Shown here: in pieces, positions 17,390-25,901 of the stretch | How positions within the stretch are numbered: position 1 is the stretch's first letter | How the letters are laid out: each line of letters opens with the position of its first letter | Source: Candidatus Moraniibacteriota bacterium | GTDB lineage: Bacteria > Patescibacteriota > Minisyncoccia > Moranbacterales > UBA1568 | Assembly (NCBI GenBank): GCA_023261645.1 | Contig: JAHFOO010000007.1 | Coordinates: forward strand, 22,330-58,577 | Direction of reading: 5' to 3' | DNA: 36,248 nucleotides | Program-made: the position numbers and the translations under genes | Notes under the pieces: model-generated | The model's database searches: none | Told to the model about the DNA's origin: nothing | What the model saw: the letters and a program-made list of their open reading frames with translations, nothing else

Positions 17390-18355
17390 ATGAAAAAATT
17401 GTCTGATAAAACCATCGTTATCGTAGGCCCGACGGCTTCAGGGAAGTCGGATTTGGCTATTCTTCTGGCCCGTACATACGGTGGCGAAATCATTTCAGCC
17501 GACAGTAGGCAAGTGTATCGTGGAATGGATATTGGTACCGGTAAAGTGATTCGTGATGAAATCAAGAATCACCCTGAGCTTGTCGAAGGGTTTCCGAAGA
17601 AGAGAAAACAGGCCTTCTTCTCAGAAGGAATTATTCATCACCTCATTGATGTTGCCAGTCCCAAGAGAACATACAATGTGACTCATTTCATTCGTGACGC
17701 AAAAAAAGCTGTCGCCGATATCCGTAAGCGTGGGGAAACTCCTATCATCTGCGGTGGTACCGGCTTCTGGGTACAATCATTCATCGATGGGAATAATTTT
17801 CCGCTCGTAAAACCTGATGTGAAGTTGCGGAAAAAACTCGAGAAATTATCTGCCGAGAAACTCTTCTCGATGCTCGAGAAAAAAGATCCACGACGTGCAC
17901 GCGTCATCGATACAAAAAATAAAGTTCGTTTGATCCGCGCGCTCGAAATTTGTGGAGCTCTCGGTTCAGTTCCTCTCTCTCATCAAACATCTCTTATCGA
18001 TTATCAGGATTTTTGTATTATTGCCCTCAGTCCAGATAAAAAAACTCTTCACAAAAATATCGATATCCGTCTCGAAAAAAGATTGAAACAAGGGATGATA
18101 GCCGAGATAGAAAAATTACGTAAAGATGGTATCAGCTGGAAACGATTGGAAAGTTTCGGATTAGAATACAAATATATTGCACTCCTTCTTCAGAAAAAAA
18201 TCACTGAAGCAGAAATGAAAGAACGTCTCAATTTCGAAATCCGTCACTACGCCAAACGACAGATCACCTGGCTCAAACGATGGGAGAAGATGGGCGTCAC
18301 CATCCACTGGATTACCAAACCAGCAGAGGCTATGAGGATTATCAAAAAAATATAG
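17390..18355 (+). CDS. miaA: tRNA dimethylallyltransferase
   Basis: IVIVGPTASGKSDLAILLARTYGGEIISADSRQVYRGMDIGTGK...HHLIDVASP. Confidence 0.96.
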   Translation: MKKLSDKTIVIVGPTASGKSDLAILLARTYGGEIISADSRQVYRGMDIGTGKVIRDEIKNHPELVEGFPKKRKQAFFSEGIIHHLIDVASPKRTYNVTHFIRDAKKAVADIRKRGETPIICGGTGFWVQSFIDGNNFPLVKPDVKLRKKLEKLSAEKLFSMLEKKDPRRARVIDTKNKVRLIRALEICGALGSVPLSHQTSLIDYQDFCIIALSPDKKTLHKNIDIRLEKRLKQGMIAEIEKLRKDGISWKRLESFGLEYKYIALLLQKKITEAEMKERLNFEIRHYAKRQITWLKRWEKMGVTIHWITKPAEAMRIIKKI

Positions 18356-18385
18356 AGAACGTTCAAATATTTTTCTCATCTCGAA

Positions 18386-19855
18386 CTACTTCAGTTTTTC
18401 TTTCAACACATCTGCCACAACTTTTGGATTCGCTTTTCCCTTCGTTTCTTTCATCACCTGTCCGATAAGAAACTGAAAAGCATTTTGTTTGCCGGCACGA
18501 TAATCAAGCACTGACTTCTCATTGACATCAAGAACAAAGGAAATAACCGTCTCAAGCTCTGAAATATCGCTTAATTGAGCCAAATTTAGTCGTTCAATAA
18601 TGTGTGATGGATCATTGTCCTCACCTTTGTACATTTCAGAAAGCACGGTCTGAGCGGCGCTGGAATTGATCTTATCCGAAGCGACAATGCCTATAAACTC
18701 TGCATAATTTTCCGGAGTAATTCCGACCTGAGCGATGTCTTGTTCGCTTTCCATCAGATACTTACGCACTTCGGTCAACATATAATTCGAAGCGAGCTTC
18801 ATAGCACGTTCGAATGGTACGGAAATTTCCTGCGACTTCACTTTCTCTGCAAGTTCACTCGCTACTGCTTCGAAATAATGTGCAAGCAAACGGTCATCAA
18901 TAAGGGTCACTGCATCCGCTTCCGGTAATCCGTATTCTCCAACGAAACGTTTCAGTTTGATATCCGGTAATTCTGGCAGTGTCAATCTCAATTTCTCGAT
19001 GTAGACTTCATCAAATTCAAACGGTGGAATATCCGGCTCAGGGAAATAACGATAGTCGTGTGCTGATTCCTTCTTACGCTGAGAAACTGTCTCATTTTTC
19101 ATCTCATCCCAGCCTCTCGTTTCCTGAACAAGTTTCTCGCCCGATTCCAAAGCTTCTGTCTGTCTCTTGATCTCATATTCGATAGAGCGTTCGACAGAAC
19201 GGAAAGAGTTGATATTCTTCACTTCAACTTTCGTACCGGACAGACGCTGTGCTCCTTCGGGATAGAGTGAAATATTCACCTCACAGCGCATCTGGCCTTT
19301 TTCCATATCAGCGTCTGAGACATCGAGATAACGAAGTATCTGACGCAATTTCTGACAGAACAATCGCACATCTTGGCTTGTTGAAAAATCCGCTTCTGTC
19401 ACAAGCTCCATCAGTGGTACTCCAGCACGATTGAAATCGACCAACGTATAATCCGCACCATCCGGATGCATCGATTTTCCAGTATCTTCTTCAAGGTGGA
19501 TACGTGTGATACGGAATTCCTTTCCATTTATTTCCATCACCCCTTTTTCACAGAACGGTTCATCATACTGAGAAATCTGGTACCCTTTTGGAATGTCAGG
19601 ATAAAAATAATTCTTTCGGTCAAATTTTGATTGCAATCGAAGCGCACAACCCAAAGCCAATCCGACACGTTGTACTGCTTCTATCGCTTTACGATTCGGT
19701 ACAGGAAGCGATCCCGGCTGAGCCGTACAAACAGGACAGATATGTATATTTGGTTCTTTCTCTTGTCCCAGACTATTTTTACAAGAACAAAACATCTTGG
19801 ACGCAGTTTTTAACTCAGCGTGTACTTCCATCCCTATCGTTACATTGTATTTCAT
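18386..19855 (-). CDS. gatB: Asp-tRNA(Asn)/Glu-tRNA(Gln) amidotransferase subunit B
   Basis: IGMEVHAELKTASKMFCSCKN...RKNYFYPDIPKGYQISQYDEPF. Confidence 0.97.
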   Translation of the reverse strand: MKYNVTIGMEVHAELKTASKMFCSCKNSLGQEKEPNIHICPVCTAQPGSLPVPNRKAIEAVQRVGLALGCALRLQSKFDRKNYFYPDIPKGYQISQYDEPFCEKGVMEINGKEFRITRIHLEEDTGKSMHPDGADYTLVDFNRAGVPLMELVTEADFSTSQDVRLFCQKLRQILRYLDVSDADMEKGQMRCEVNISLYPEGAQRLSGTKVEVKNINSFRSVERSIEYEIKRQTEALESGEKLVQETRGWDEMKNETVSQRKKESAHDYRYFPEPDIPPFEFDEVYIEKLRLTLPELPDIKLKRFVGEYGLPEADAVTLIDDRLLAHYFEAVASELAEKVKSQEISVPFERAMKLASNYMLTEVRKYLMESEQDIAQVGITPENYAEFIGIVASDKINSSAAQTVLSEMYKGEDNDPSHIIERLNLAQLSDISELETVISFVLDVNEKSVLDYRAGKQNAFQFLIGQVMKETKGKANPKVVADVLKEKLK

Positions 19856-19999
19856 AACATTCTTTCCAAAAAATCAATACGCCTTATATCTTTTCATTCA
19901 CTTTTCCCTCATATTGTATCATCGAACCCTTCGACTCCACAAATCTCTCGAGATTCGGCTACCATCGTCCTTTCGATACCATCGGAACTACAAACATAT

Positions 20000-20560
20000 T
20001 CATTTTTGTATCTTCAACTTCTCTATTATCTTGTCCACCTGTGTGTATAATTCCTCGAGTGTCCCCTCGTTATCGATGATGAACTCTGCTCGTTCCTTCA
20101 GATCTCGAATCTCTGTTTCTGTTTCAAGAAGAGCATCTTTTCTGAACTGCACTTCTGTTTTTGTGGTATCATCGGTATTCTGATGCCGTTTGATCAGTCG
20201 CTCATAGCGCGCCTCAGAAGAAGTCTCCACATAGACGAAAAAAAAATGCTCTTCAGCTTCCAAATGAATAATATCTGATGCTCGTCGCACACCATCGACG
20301 ACGACGAGATTACCCGGACTTTTTTCCGCCTCAGCCAGAACAACTCTCGAAAAAATATCTTCACCAAAAGCTTTACGTAAATGGAGAGACAGTCGAGCCA
20401 TATTTTCCCTGTTTTGTTCCATATGCAGTCGATCGAGCGTATCTCGTAACGGCTGTGAAAATCGAATCGTTGAAGCTCCGTATTTTTCCGCTATGTACTT
20501 TCCTACTGTGTCCTTTCCGGAAGCAATTTCTCCTGAAATACCTAAAATAATTTTTTGCAT
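20000..20560 (-). CDS. P-loop nucleoside/nucleotide kinase (deoxynucleotide monophosphate kinase or dephospho-CoA kinase-like)
   Basis: ILGISGEIASGKDTVGKYIAEKYGASTIRFSQPLRD...VVVDGVRRASDI; context next to folA/thyA/dcd. Confidence 0.7.
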   Translation of the reverse strand: MQKIILGISGEIASGKDTVGKYIAEKYGASTIRFSQPLRDTLDRLHMEQNRENMARLSLHLRKAFGEDIFSRVVLAEAEKSPGNLVVVDGVRRASDIIHLEAEEHFFFVYVETSSEARYERLIKRHQNTDDTTKTEVQFRKDALLETETEIRDLKERAEFIIDNEGTLEELYTQVDKIIEKLKIQK

Positions 20561-20576
20561 AAAAAATCTTGTTCTT

Positions 20577-21071
20577 TTATTGATTATTTCTCTCCATCAC
20601 GATGAATGAGAATGTATATTTCCCATCATTCATTTTCTCCTCACTGATTATTTCTGTAAAATCACTATAATCAGGAAAAAATGTATCCGCCTCGTGTTCA
20701 CCTGAAACCAAGGTGAGATACAAGCGATTCACTTGCGGAAGAAATTGTTTATAAATACTGGCTCCACCGATAATGAATATCTCCTCCTTTTCATTCTCCC
20801 GTGCTACTGCAAGTGCTTCGTCCAGAGAATGAACTGTAAGACAACCGAGAGCTGAAAAAGATTCATTGAGTGTCACAACGATGTTGGTACGGTTCGGAAG
20901 AGGTCTCCCAATCGAATGGTAGGTGTTCTCCCCCATAATAATGATATGTCCGGATGTCAATTCCTTGAAATGCTTCAAATCCTCTGGAATATTCCATAGA
21001 AGTCGATTGTCTTTACCGATAGCCCGCCTCTCATCGACAGCCACAATGATACTTAGTCTTGGGTATGTCAT
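20577..21071 (-). CDS. folA: dihydrofolate reductase
   Basis: LSIIVAVDERRAIGKDNRLLWNIPEDLKHFKELTSGHIIIMGENTYHSIGRPLPNRTNIVVT. Confidence 0.95.
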   Translation of the reverse strand: MTYPRLSIIVAVDERRAIGKDNRLLWNIPEDLKHFKELTSGHIIIMGENTYHSIGRPLPNRTNIVVTLNESFSALGCLTVHSLDEALAVARENEKEEIFIIGGASIYKQFLPQVNRLYLTLVSGEHEADTFFPDYSDFTEIISEEKMNDGKYTFSFIVMERNNQ

Positions 21072-21072
21072 A

Positions 21073-22107
21073 TTATTTTTTCTGAAGCGTGAACAATTTT
21101 TTGTCTTTCTTTTCGAAACCTCCTATATTGGCGATTTCGGCACGAATAGCAGGATACGGATCGTAGCCTTCGATAGTGATATCTTCAAATATGAAGTCAT
21201 CAATGTTCTTCCTTTCCGGATTGAGTTTCAATTGGGGGAACGACCGCGGTTCACGAGCCAGTTGCTCTTTCACTTGATCGAAATGATTGCTGTAAATATG
21301 CGCATCACCGAAGAAATGAACAAATTCTCCTGCTTTGAGTCCGGTCACTTGGGCGACCATATGCAGAAGCAATGCGTAACTTGCAATATTGAAAGGCACT
21401 CCGAGAAAAGTATCCGCGCTACGCTGATATAATCCAAGATTGAGCGTATCATTTCCAGTCACTTGGAATTGAAATGTCGTATGGCAGAAAGGAGGCACTT
21501 CATTTTCATTGCCCGCTGAAGCCATTGCATAGATGAAGTCCGGATTCCAAGCAGACACGACATACGATTTCCGGAAAGGCTTGTCCTTCAATCCATCGAT
21601 CACCCATCCGAGTTGATCGATTTCTCGTCCATCGCTGGCGGGCCACCGGCGCCACATACGTCCATAAATGGTGATGAGATTGCCCCATTCTCTGACAAAT
21701 GCATCATCGGAAGGGAGTGACTTGAGTTTCTCTATAAACTCTTTTTGCTCCAGCTCTGGCAATCCGTTTTCTCCCGCCTGTTTGTTATAGCGTTTCCATG
21801 CCCACTCATCCCAGATATGGACATCGTTATCTACCAGATATTTGATATTTGAATCCCCCTTCAAAAACCACAAAAGCTCATGAATGATTCCTCGATGAAA
21901 AACTTTCTTTGTTGTCAGGAGCGGAAATCCATCCGACATATCAAATCGCATCGAATACCCGAAAACAGAACGGATAAATGGCGGTTTCACTCCCCGCTCT
22001 TCATATTGTTTGAGAATTTCTGGTGTGAAAAAAACCTCCTTATCCGACCCTTTTTCAAGAATCGTCTTCACCATATCGAGATATTGATATTCAGGATGCT
22101 TCTGCAT
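21073..22107 (-). CDS. thyA: thymidylate synthase
   Basis: [26 protein letters not shown]...VSAWNPDF...[12 protein letters not shown]...[22 protein letters not shown]. Confidence 0.96.
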   Translation of the reverse strand: MQKHPEYQYLDMVKTILEKGSDKEVFFTPEILKQYEERGVKPPFIRSVFGYSMRFDMSDGFPLLTTKKVFHRGIIHELLWFLKGDSNIKYLVDNDVHIWDEWAWKRYNKQAGENGLPELEQKEFIEKLKSLPSDDAFVREWGNLITIYGRMWRRWPASDGREIDQLGWVIDGLKDKPFRKSYVVSAWNPDFIYAMASAGNENEVPPFCHTTFQFQVTGNDTLNLGLYQRSADTFLGVPFNIASYALLLHMVAQVTGLKAGEFVHFFGDAHIYSNHFDQVKEQLAREPRSFPQLKLNPERKNIDDFIFEDITIEGYDPYPAIRAEIANIGGFEKKDKKLFTLQKK

Positions 22108-22111
22108 AGAT

Positions 22112-22672
22112 TTACTTCTTCAACGATTTACGTTTCTTGGCTGGCTGAAAATGCTTCCAGTTATTCTTGCTGAAACGACCGACTTTCTTGTAATTGCTCT
22201 CCACAGGGCTCGTCAATGTCGAGAAGACAAATTGCGCAATCTGCATACCGGGACGCAGGACAAGCGGGACACGATTGATATTGGATAATTCAAGCGTCAA
22301 ATTCAAAAAATGTCCGGGGTTGATGAGGCCGGCAGTATTGTGTACAACGAGTCCGACACGTGCCAGACTGCTTTTTCCGGAAATCTGAATCAGATATGCA
22401 TCACTACCCACGAAATCACGTACTTTTCCAAGGACTGTTTCTCCAGGAAAAAGATAAAACTCATCACCATCTTTCACGTGGTGTTCTTTCGTTTGAGGAA
22501 ATATTTTCTTCACAGGATCGATCACTGGCGTGTTGTGCACATCGGTCACAATGAAGTCATTGTCCAAGATGACATCATAGCTGACCGGCCCGAGACGTTT
22601 CAGATCGAAATCACGGATAGTTATCGTCCCATCTTTCACTGCTTGCTTGATATCATGATCTGAGAGATACAT
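22112..22672 (-). CDS. dcd: dCTP deaminase
   Basis: [19 protein letters not shown]...[33 protein letters not shown]; start at 22672. Confidence 0.93.
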   Translation of the reverse strand: MYLSDHDIKQAVKDGTITIRDFDLKRLGPVSYDVILDNDFIVTDVHNTPVIDPVKKIFPQTKEHHVKDGDEFYLFPGETVLGKVRDFVGSDAYLIQISGKSSLARVGLVVHNTAGLINPGHFLNLTLELSNINRVPLVLRPGMQIAQFVFSTLTSPVESNYKKVGRFSKNNWKHFQPAKKRKSLKK

Positions 22673-22682
22673 AAAAAATATG

Positions 22683-23384
22683 TTAGAGGATAGTAAATGT
22701 TTTATCGGTACCATAATATTCCGACCAGTGTTCGTTGTAGTATGCGAACATACGCTCCAATCGATCTTGCGATAATTCTTCAATTCCTAGTGTCTGCATA
22801 ATCTCACGCAAATCACGTTTCACCGCTTCTGCCTCTTCGCCACTCTCTACGATTTTCTCGAGTTCGGCAAGATATCCATACCCCGCGTTATGATCTATAC
22901 ACACTACGATGTCCTTGAATATGTACTCTTTGCGATCACGCGACCATTTGGCCTGATATGAGCACCCTGCGTCGAGAAGAAACGCATCCAGAGCATCGAG
23001 AGAAAGTGCCGGAATTTCTGTTTCGAATTCGATGCGTGCGGTGCCATTGGAACTCGTCGTATCATCTATCGACGCCTTGACCACGAACAGAACTTTGTCA
23101 TTCGATTTTCTCGTGCGCACGGAAATATTTTTCCCCTCATAGAGCGCCTTTTTGAAAGCTTCAATTTTTTCAGGAACGATATGGTGAATGATGTTCGTAA
23201 AAATCTTTTCGACATCACCGCCGACGAAGTAATGATTGAGCTGAATGCTTTCATCAAATACCTTCGTTTCTGGATCGAGCTCTCGCATCTTCGCCACCAG
23301 AGCCGTTGCCTTTTCCTTATTCCCGAGTAAAGACTTGATTTCTATCTCGTATTGCTGTGATGTCATATCTTTTCCTTGTGTCAT
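22683..23384 (-). CDS. CYTH-domain protein (class IV adenylate cyclase / triphosphatase-like)
   Basis: YEIEIKSLLGNKEKA...SVRTRKSNDKVLFVVKAS...RIEFETEI...WSRDRKEYIFKDIVVCIDHNAGYGYLAELEKIV. Confidence 0.85.
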   Translation of the reverse strand: MTQGKDMTSQQYEIEIKSLLGNKEKATALVAKMRELDPETKVFDESIQLNHYFVGGDVEKIFTNIIHHIVPEKIEAFKKALYEGKNISVRTRKSNDKVLFVVKASIDDTTSSNGTARIEFETEIPALSLDALDAFLLDAGCSYQAKWSRDRKEYIFKDIVVCIDHNAGYGYLAELEKIVESGEEAEAVKRDLREIMQTLGIEELSQDRLERMFAYYNEHWSEYYGTDKTFTIL

Positions 23385-23405
23385 ACCAATTGAAGCCTTT
23401 TATCC

Positions 23406-23433
23406 AGTATACCACACCTTTTTTCAAGGTAAA
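23406..23433 (-). promoter_or_regulatory. putative promoter for CYTH-dcd-thyA-folA-kinase cluster
   Basis: Minus strand TTTACC-16 nt-TATACT. Confidence 0.45.
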
Positions 23434-23512
23434 AGAGCCATTTTAAAGGTAATCTATACCACAGAAGAAAAGTAATTTTTCTACACACAACCTGCATAAT
23501 GATAATCAACAA

Positions 23513-23538
23513 AAAACAGACCGAAGTTGGTCTGTTTT
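23513..23538 (-). terminator. intrinsic terminator downstream of rplA
   Basis: AAAACAGACC-GAAGTT-GGTCTGTTTT. Confidence 0.75.
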
Positions 23539-23555
23539 TAAGAACAGCAGTACCT

Positions 23556-24245
23556 CTATATTTTGATTGAAAGGCTTGGTCCCATCGTCGAACAGACAGA
23601 AATAGACTTGATAAGCTTGCCTTTCATATTTTCCGGTTTCGCCCTGTCGAGAGTCTCACGAAATGTCTTGTAGTTCTCGAGCAATGCCTCAGCAGTGAAG
23701 GAAAGTTTCCCAATCACTTGATGCACATTTCCTGTATCATCATTCTTGAAACTGACTCTCTTTCCTTTCTTTAACATCTCAACAGTCTCCTTAATTTTCA
23801 CGGTCACTGTTTCTGTTTTCGGACTTGGCATCATTCCTTTTTGGCCAAGAATTTTTGCAACTAAGGCAAGTTTTGGCATCATTTCCGGCGTCGCAAGCAA
23901 TACATCGAAAGCTTGTCCAGGTACTACCTTGCCATTCTTGATATCAGCGATCAATTCTTCTCCACCGATGAGGTCTGCTTTCGCTTCCTCTGCTTCTTTT
24001 TCTTTGGTACTGGTAATGACAGCCACCTTCTTGGCACGACCTGTCCCTTGTGGCAATATTACCGTGACACGTACCATCTCATCGGATTTTTTCGTGTTGA
24101 TTCCGAGACGGATATGTACTTCGACAGCTTCGTCGAATTTGGCCAGTTTATTCTCCTTGATGAAGGCGATTGCCTCTTCTGGAGTATATTCCTTACCGAC
24201 CTCCACTTTCGCCAACACATTGTTATAGTTTTTTCCTCTTGACAT
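23556..24245 (-). CDS. rplA: 50S ribosomal protein L1
   Basis: KFDEAVEVHIRLGINTKKSDEMVRVTVILPQGTGRAKKVAVIT...GQKGMMPSPKTETV. Confidence 0.96.
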   Translation of the reverse strand: MSRGKNYNNVLAKVEVGKEYTPEEAIAFIKENKLAKFDEAVEVHIRLGINTKKSDEMVRVTVILPQGTGRAKKVAVITSTKEKEAEEAKADLIGGEELIADIKNGKVVPGQAFDVLLATPEMMPKLALVAKILGQKGMMPSPKTETVTVKIKETVEMLKKGKRVSFKNDDTGNVHQVIGKLSFTAEALLENYKTFRETLDRAKPENMKGKLIKSISVCSTMGPSLSIKI

Positions 24246-24296
24246 ATATTTATTCGTGGTTCAAGCGCCTTTTACAGCTCCCACACATTAAAAAAA

Positions 24297-24722
24297 TTAA
24301 TCAACAACTTTGATACCCATCGAACGAGCAGAGCCAGCGATAATCTTCATTGCCTGTTCCACATCATTGGCATTGAGATCTTCCATCTTTTTCTCAGCGA
24401 TTTCGCGTATCTGTGCCATCGTTATAGACCCTACTTTGTCCTTCAGAGGATTTGATGCACCTTTTGCAACACCGGCCGCTTTCTTGAGCAAGTCCGAAGC
24501 TGGGGAGGTTTTCAGAACGAATGTAAATGTACGATCTTCATACACGGTGATTTCAGCCGGCACAATATCTCCCATACGATCCTGAGTTGCGGCATTGAAT
24601 TTCGAACAAAAGTCCTGAATGTTCAAACCATGCTGACCGAGGGCAGGCCCGACTGGAGGAGCCGGATTGGCTTTCCCTGCAGGAATCTGTAACTTGATAA
24701 CGGTTTTGATTGCTTTTGCCAT
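24297..24722 (-). CDS. rplK: 50S ribosomal protein L11
   Basis: [39 protein letters not shown]. Confidence 0.97.
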   Translation of the reverse strand: MAKAIKTVIKLQIPAGKANPAPPVGPALGQHGLNIQDFCSKFNAATQDRMGDIVPAEITVYEDRTFTFVLKTSPASDLLKKAAGVAKGASNPLKDKVGSITMAQIREIAEKKMEDLNANDVEQAMKIIAGSARSMGIKVVD

Positions 24723-24880
24723 AATCGTCTATGAGCGAAGCGAGTAGCTATGATTATGAGCATCCCGCTTCAATTCTTTCATTAATTCTTAACTCTGGTT
24801 CATACGAAAGCCGAAGGCGCTTCCGTGTTACTTTCACTCCATTTCACAAATCCTCTTCGGAATTGTGGCGGGGAGCCATA
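24715..24880 (-). repeat. 166-bp direct repeat copy A (spacer between nusG and rplK)
   Basis: Aligned by eye with 25433-25598, offset 718, no indels; 3 mismatches at 24838, 24854, 24855. Confidence 0.95.
24729..24782 (-). CDS. putative 17-aa upstream ORF MKELKRDAHNHSYSLRS (copy A, before rplK)
   Basis: ATG AAA GAA TTG AAG CGG GAT GCT CAT AAT CAT AGC TAC TCG CTT CGC TCA TAG, 6 nt before the rplK ATG; identical in copy B. Confidence 0.3.
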   Translation of the reverse strand: MKELKRDAHNHSYSLRS

Positions 24881-24894
24881 TCTTTATTGGTAAA

Positions 24895-25440
24895 TTATGC
24901 CTTCACTACTTGCAGGAAATCGAGCTCTACCGGTGTTTCACGTCCGAAAATAGATACGAACACCTTGACTTTTCCTTTCTCTTCATCAACTTCCTGGATT
25001 TTTCCATCAAAATTCTTGAAAGGTCCGTCGATAATCTTGATCGCATCACCCACACGCACATCGATCTTATATTTCGGTTCAGCCACACCCATTCGTTTCT
25101 TCAGGGCTTCAATCTCTTTCAGATCAATCGGGGTCGGGGTCGTCCCCAAACCGATGAAACCGGTCACATTTGGCGTATTCCGCACCACATACCATGAGGC
25201 GTCCGTCACCATCATATCCACCAAAACATAACCGGGATAAATACGTTCTTCGACGACGACACGCTTACCGCCTTTGATCTTGATCTTTTTCTCCTTGGGA
25301 ACCAGGACATCAAAAATGAGTTCCTGCATATCCATAGAATCGATTCTCTGTTTCAAATTGCGAGAAACGTTGTCTTCATATCCGGAATATGTATGAAGGA
25401 CATACCAAGCGCGTCCATGATGTTGAGTCTGCTTTGCCAT
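24895..25440 (-). CDS. nusG: transcription termination/antitermination protein NusG
   Basis: AWYVLHTYSGYEDNVSRNLKQRI...PGYVLVDMMVTDASWYVVRNTPNVTGFIG...VGDAIKIIDGPFKNFDGKIQEVD (KOW). Confidence 0.97.
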   Translation of the reverse strand: MAKQTQHHGRAWYVLHTYSGYEDNVSRNLKQRIDSMDMQELIFDVLVPKEKKIKIKGGKRVVVEERIYPGYVLVDMMVTDASWYVVRNTPNVTGFIGLGTTPTPIDLKEIEALKKRMGVAEPKYKIDVRVGDAIKIIDGPFKNFDGKIQEVDEEKGKVKVFVSIFGRETPVELDFLQVVKA

Positions 25441-25598
25441 AATCGTCTATGAGCGAAGCGAGTAGCTATGATTATGAGCATCCCGCTTCAATTCTTTCAT
25501 TAATTCTTAACTCTGGTTCATACGAAAGCCGAAGGCGCTTCCGTGTTACTTTCACCCCATTTCACAAATCCCATTCGGAATTGTGGCGGGGAGCCATA
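25433..25598 (-). repeat. 166-bp direct repeat copy B (spacer between secE and nusG)
   Basis: See copy A; about 98% identical by eye. Confidence 0.95.
25447..25500 (-). CDS. putative 17-aa upstream ORF MKELKRDAHNHSYSLRS (copy B, before nusG)
   Basis: Identical nucleotide sequence to copy A; stop 6 nt before nusG ATG. Confidence 0.3.
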   Translation of the reverse strand: MKELKRDAHNHSYSLRS

Positions 25599-25607
25599 CC
25601 TTTTTTT

Positions 25608-25793
25608 TTACTTGATAAGAAATCGTGTAACGAGAGAACTGAACAAAAAATCGAGACTTCCGAGGAAAAATGCCACAGCAAGACTGATAGCAATAACCAA
25701 AAGGGTATACATCGTGATTTGCTTGCGAGTCGGCCAGTTGACACGGGAGAGTTCGACTTTTGCCTCAAGAAGAAACGTAATAACCTTATTCAT
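25608..25793 (-). CDS. secE: preprotein translocase subunit SecE (start 25793 or 25814)
   Basis: MNKVITFLLEAKVELSRVNWPTRKQITMYTLLVIAISLAVAFFLGSLDFLFSSL. Confidence 0.9.
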   Translation of the reverse strand: MNKVITFLLEAKVELSRVNWPTRKQITMYTLLVIAISLAVAFFLGSLDFLFSSLVTRFLIK

Positions 25794-25832
25794 AATTCGA
25801 TTTTGAACTGACACTGACTTTCCCTCTTAAAA

Positions 25833-25849
25833 AAAGCCCCGAGGGCTTT
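25833..25849 (-). terminator. intrinsic terminator hairpin
   Basis: AAAGCCC-CGA-GGGCTTT with A-run at left (T-run on the minus strand). Confidence 0.7.
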
Positions 25850-25857
25850 ATGTACGT

Positions 25858-25886
25858 AAGATACCAGGAAGACTCTTGTTTGTCAA
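25858..25886 (-). promoter_or_regulatory. putative promoter for secE-nusG-rplK-rplA
   Basis: Minus strand TTGACA-17 nt-TATCTT; first 12 nt (TTGACAAACAAG) identical to the rplJ promoter. Confidence 0.55.
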
Positions 25887-25901
25887 CCGGGTGTTTTCAA
25901 A

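Noticed and set aside
24731-25231. ORFs 24731..25231 and 25449..25811 (+) sharing MSEASSYDYEHPASILSLILNSGSYESRRRFRVTFTPFHKS
   Set aside because: They are antisense readings of the duplicated spacer running into nusG/secE; the similarity comes from the 166-bp DNA repeat, not from a protein family.
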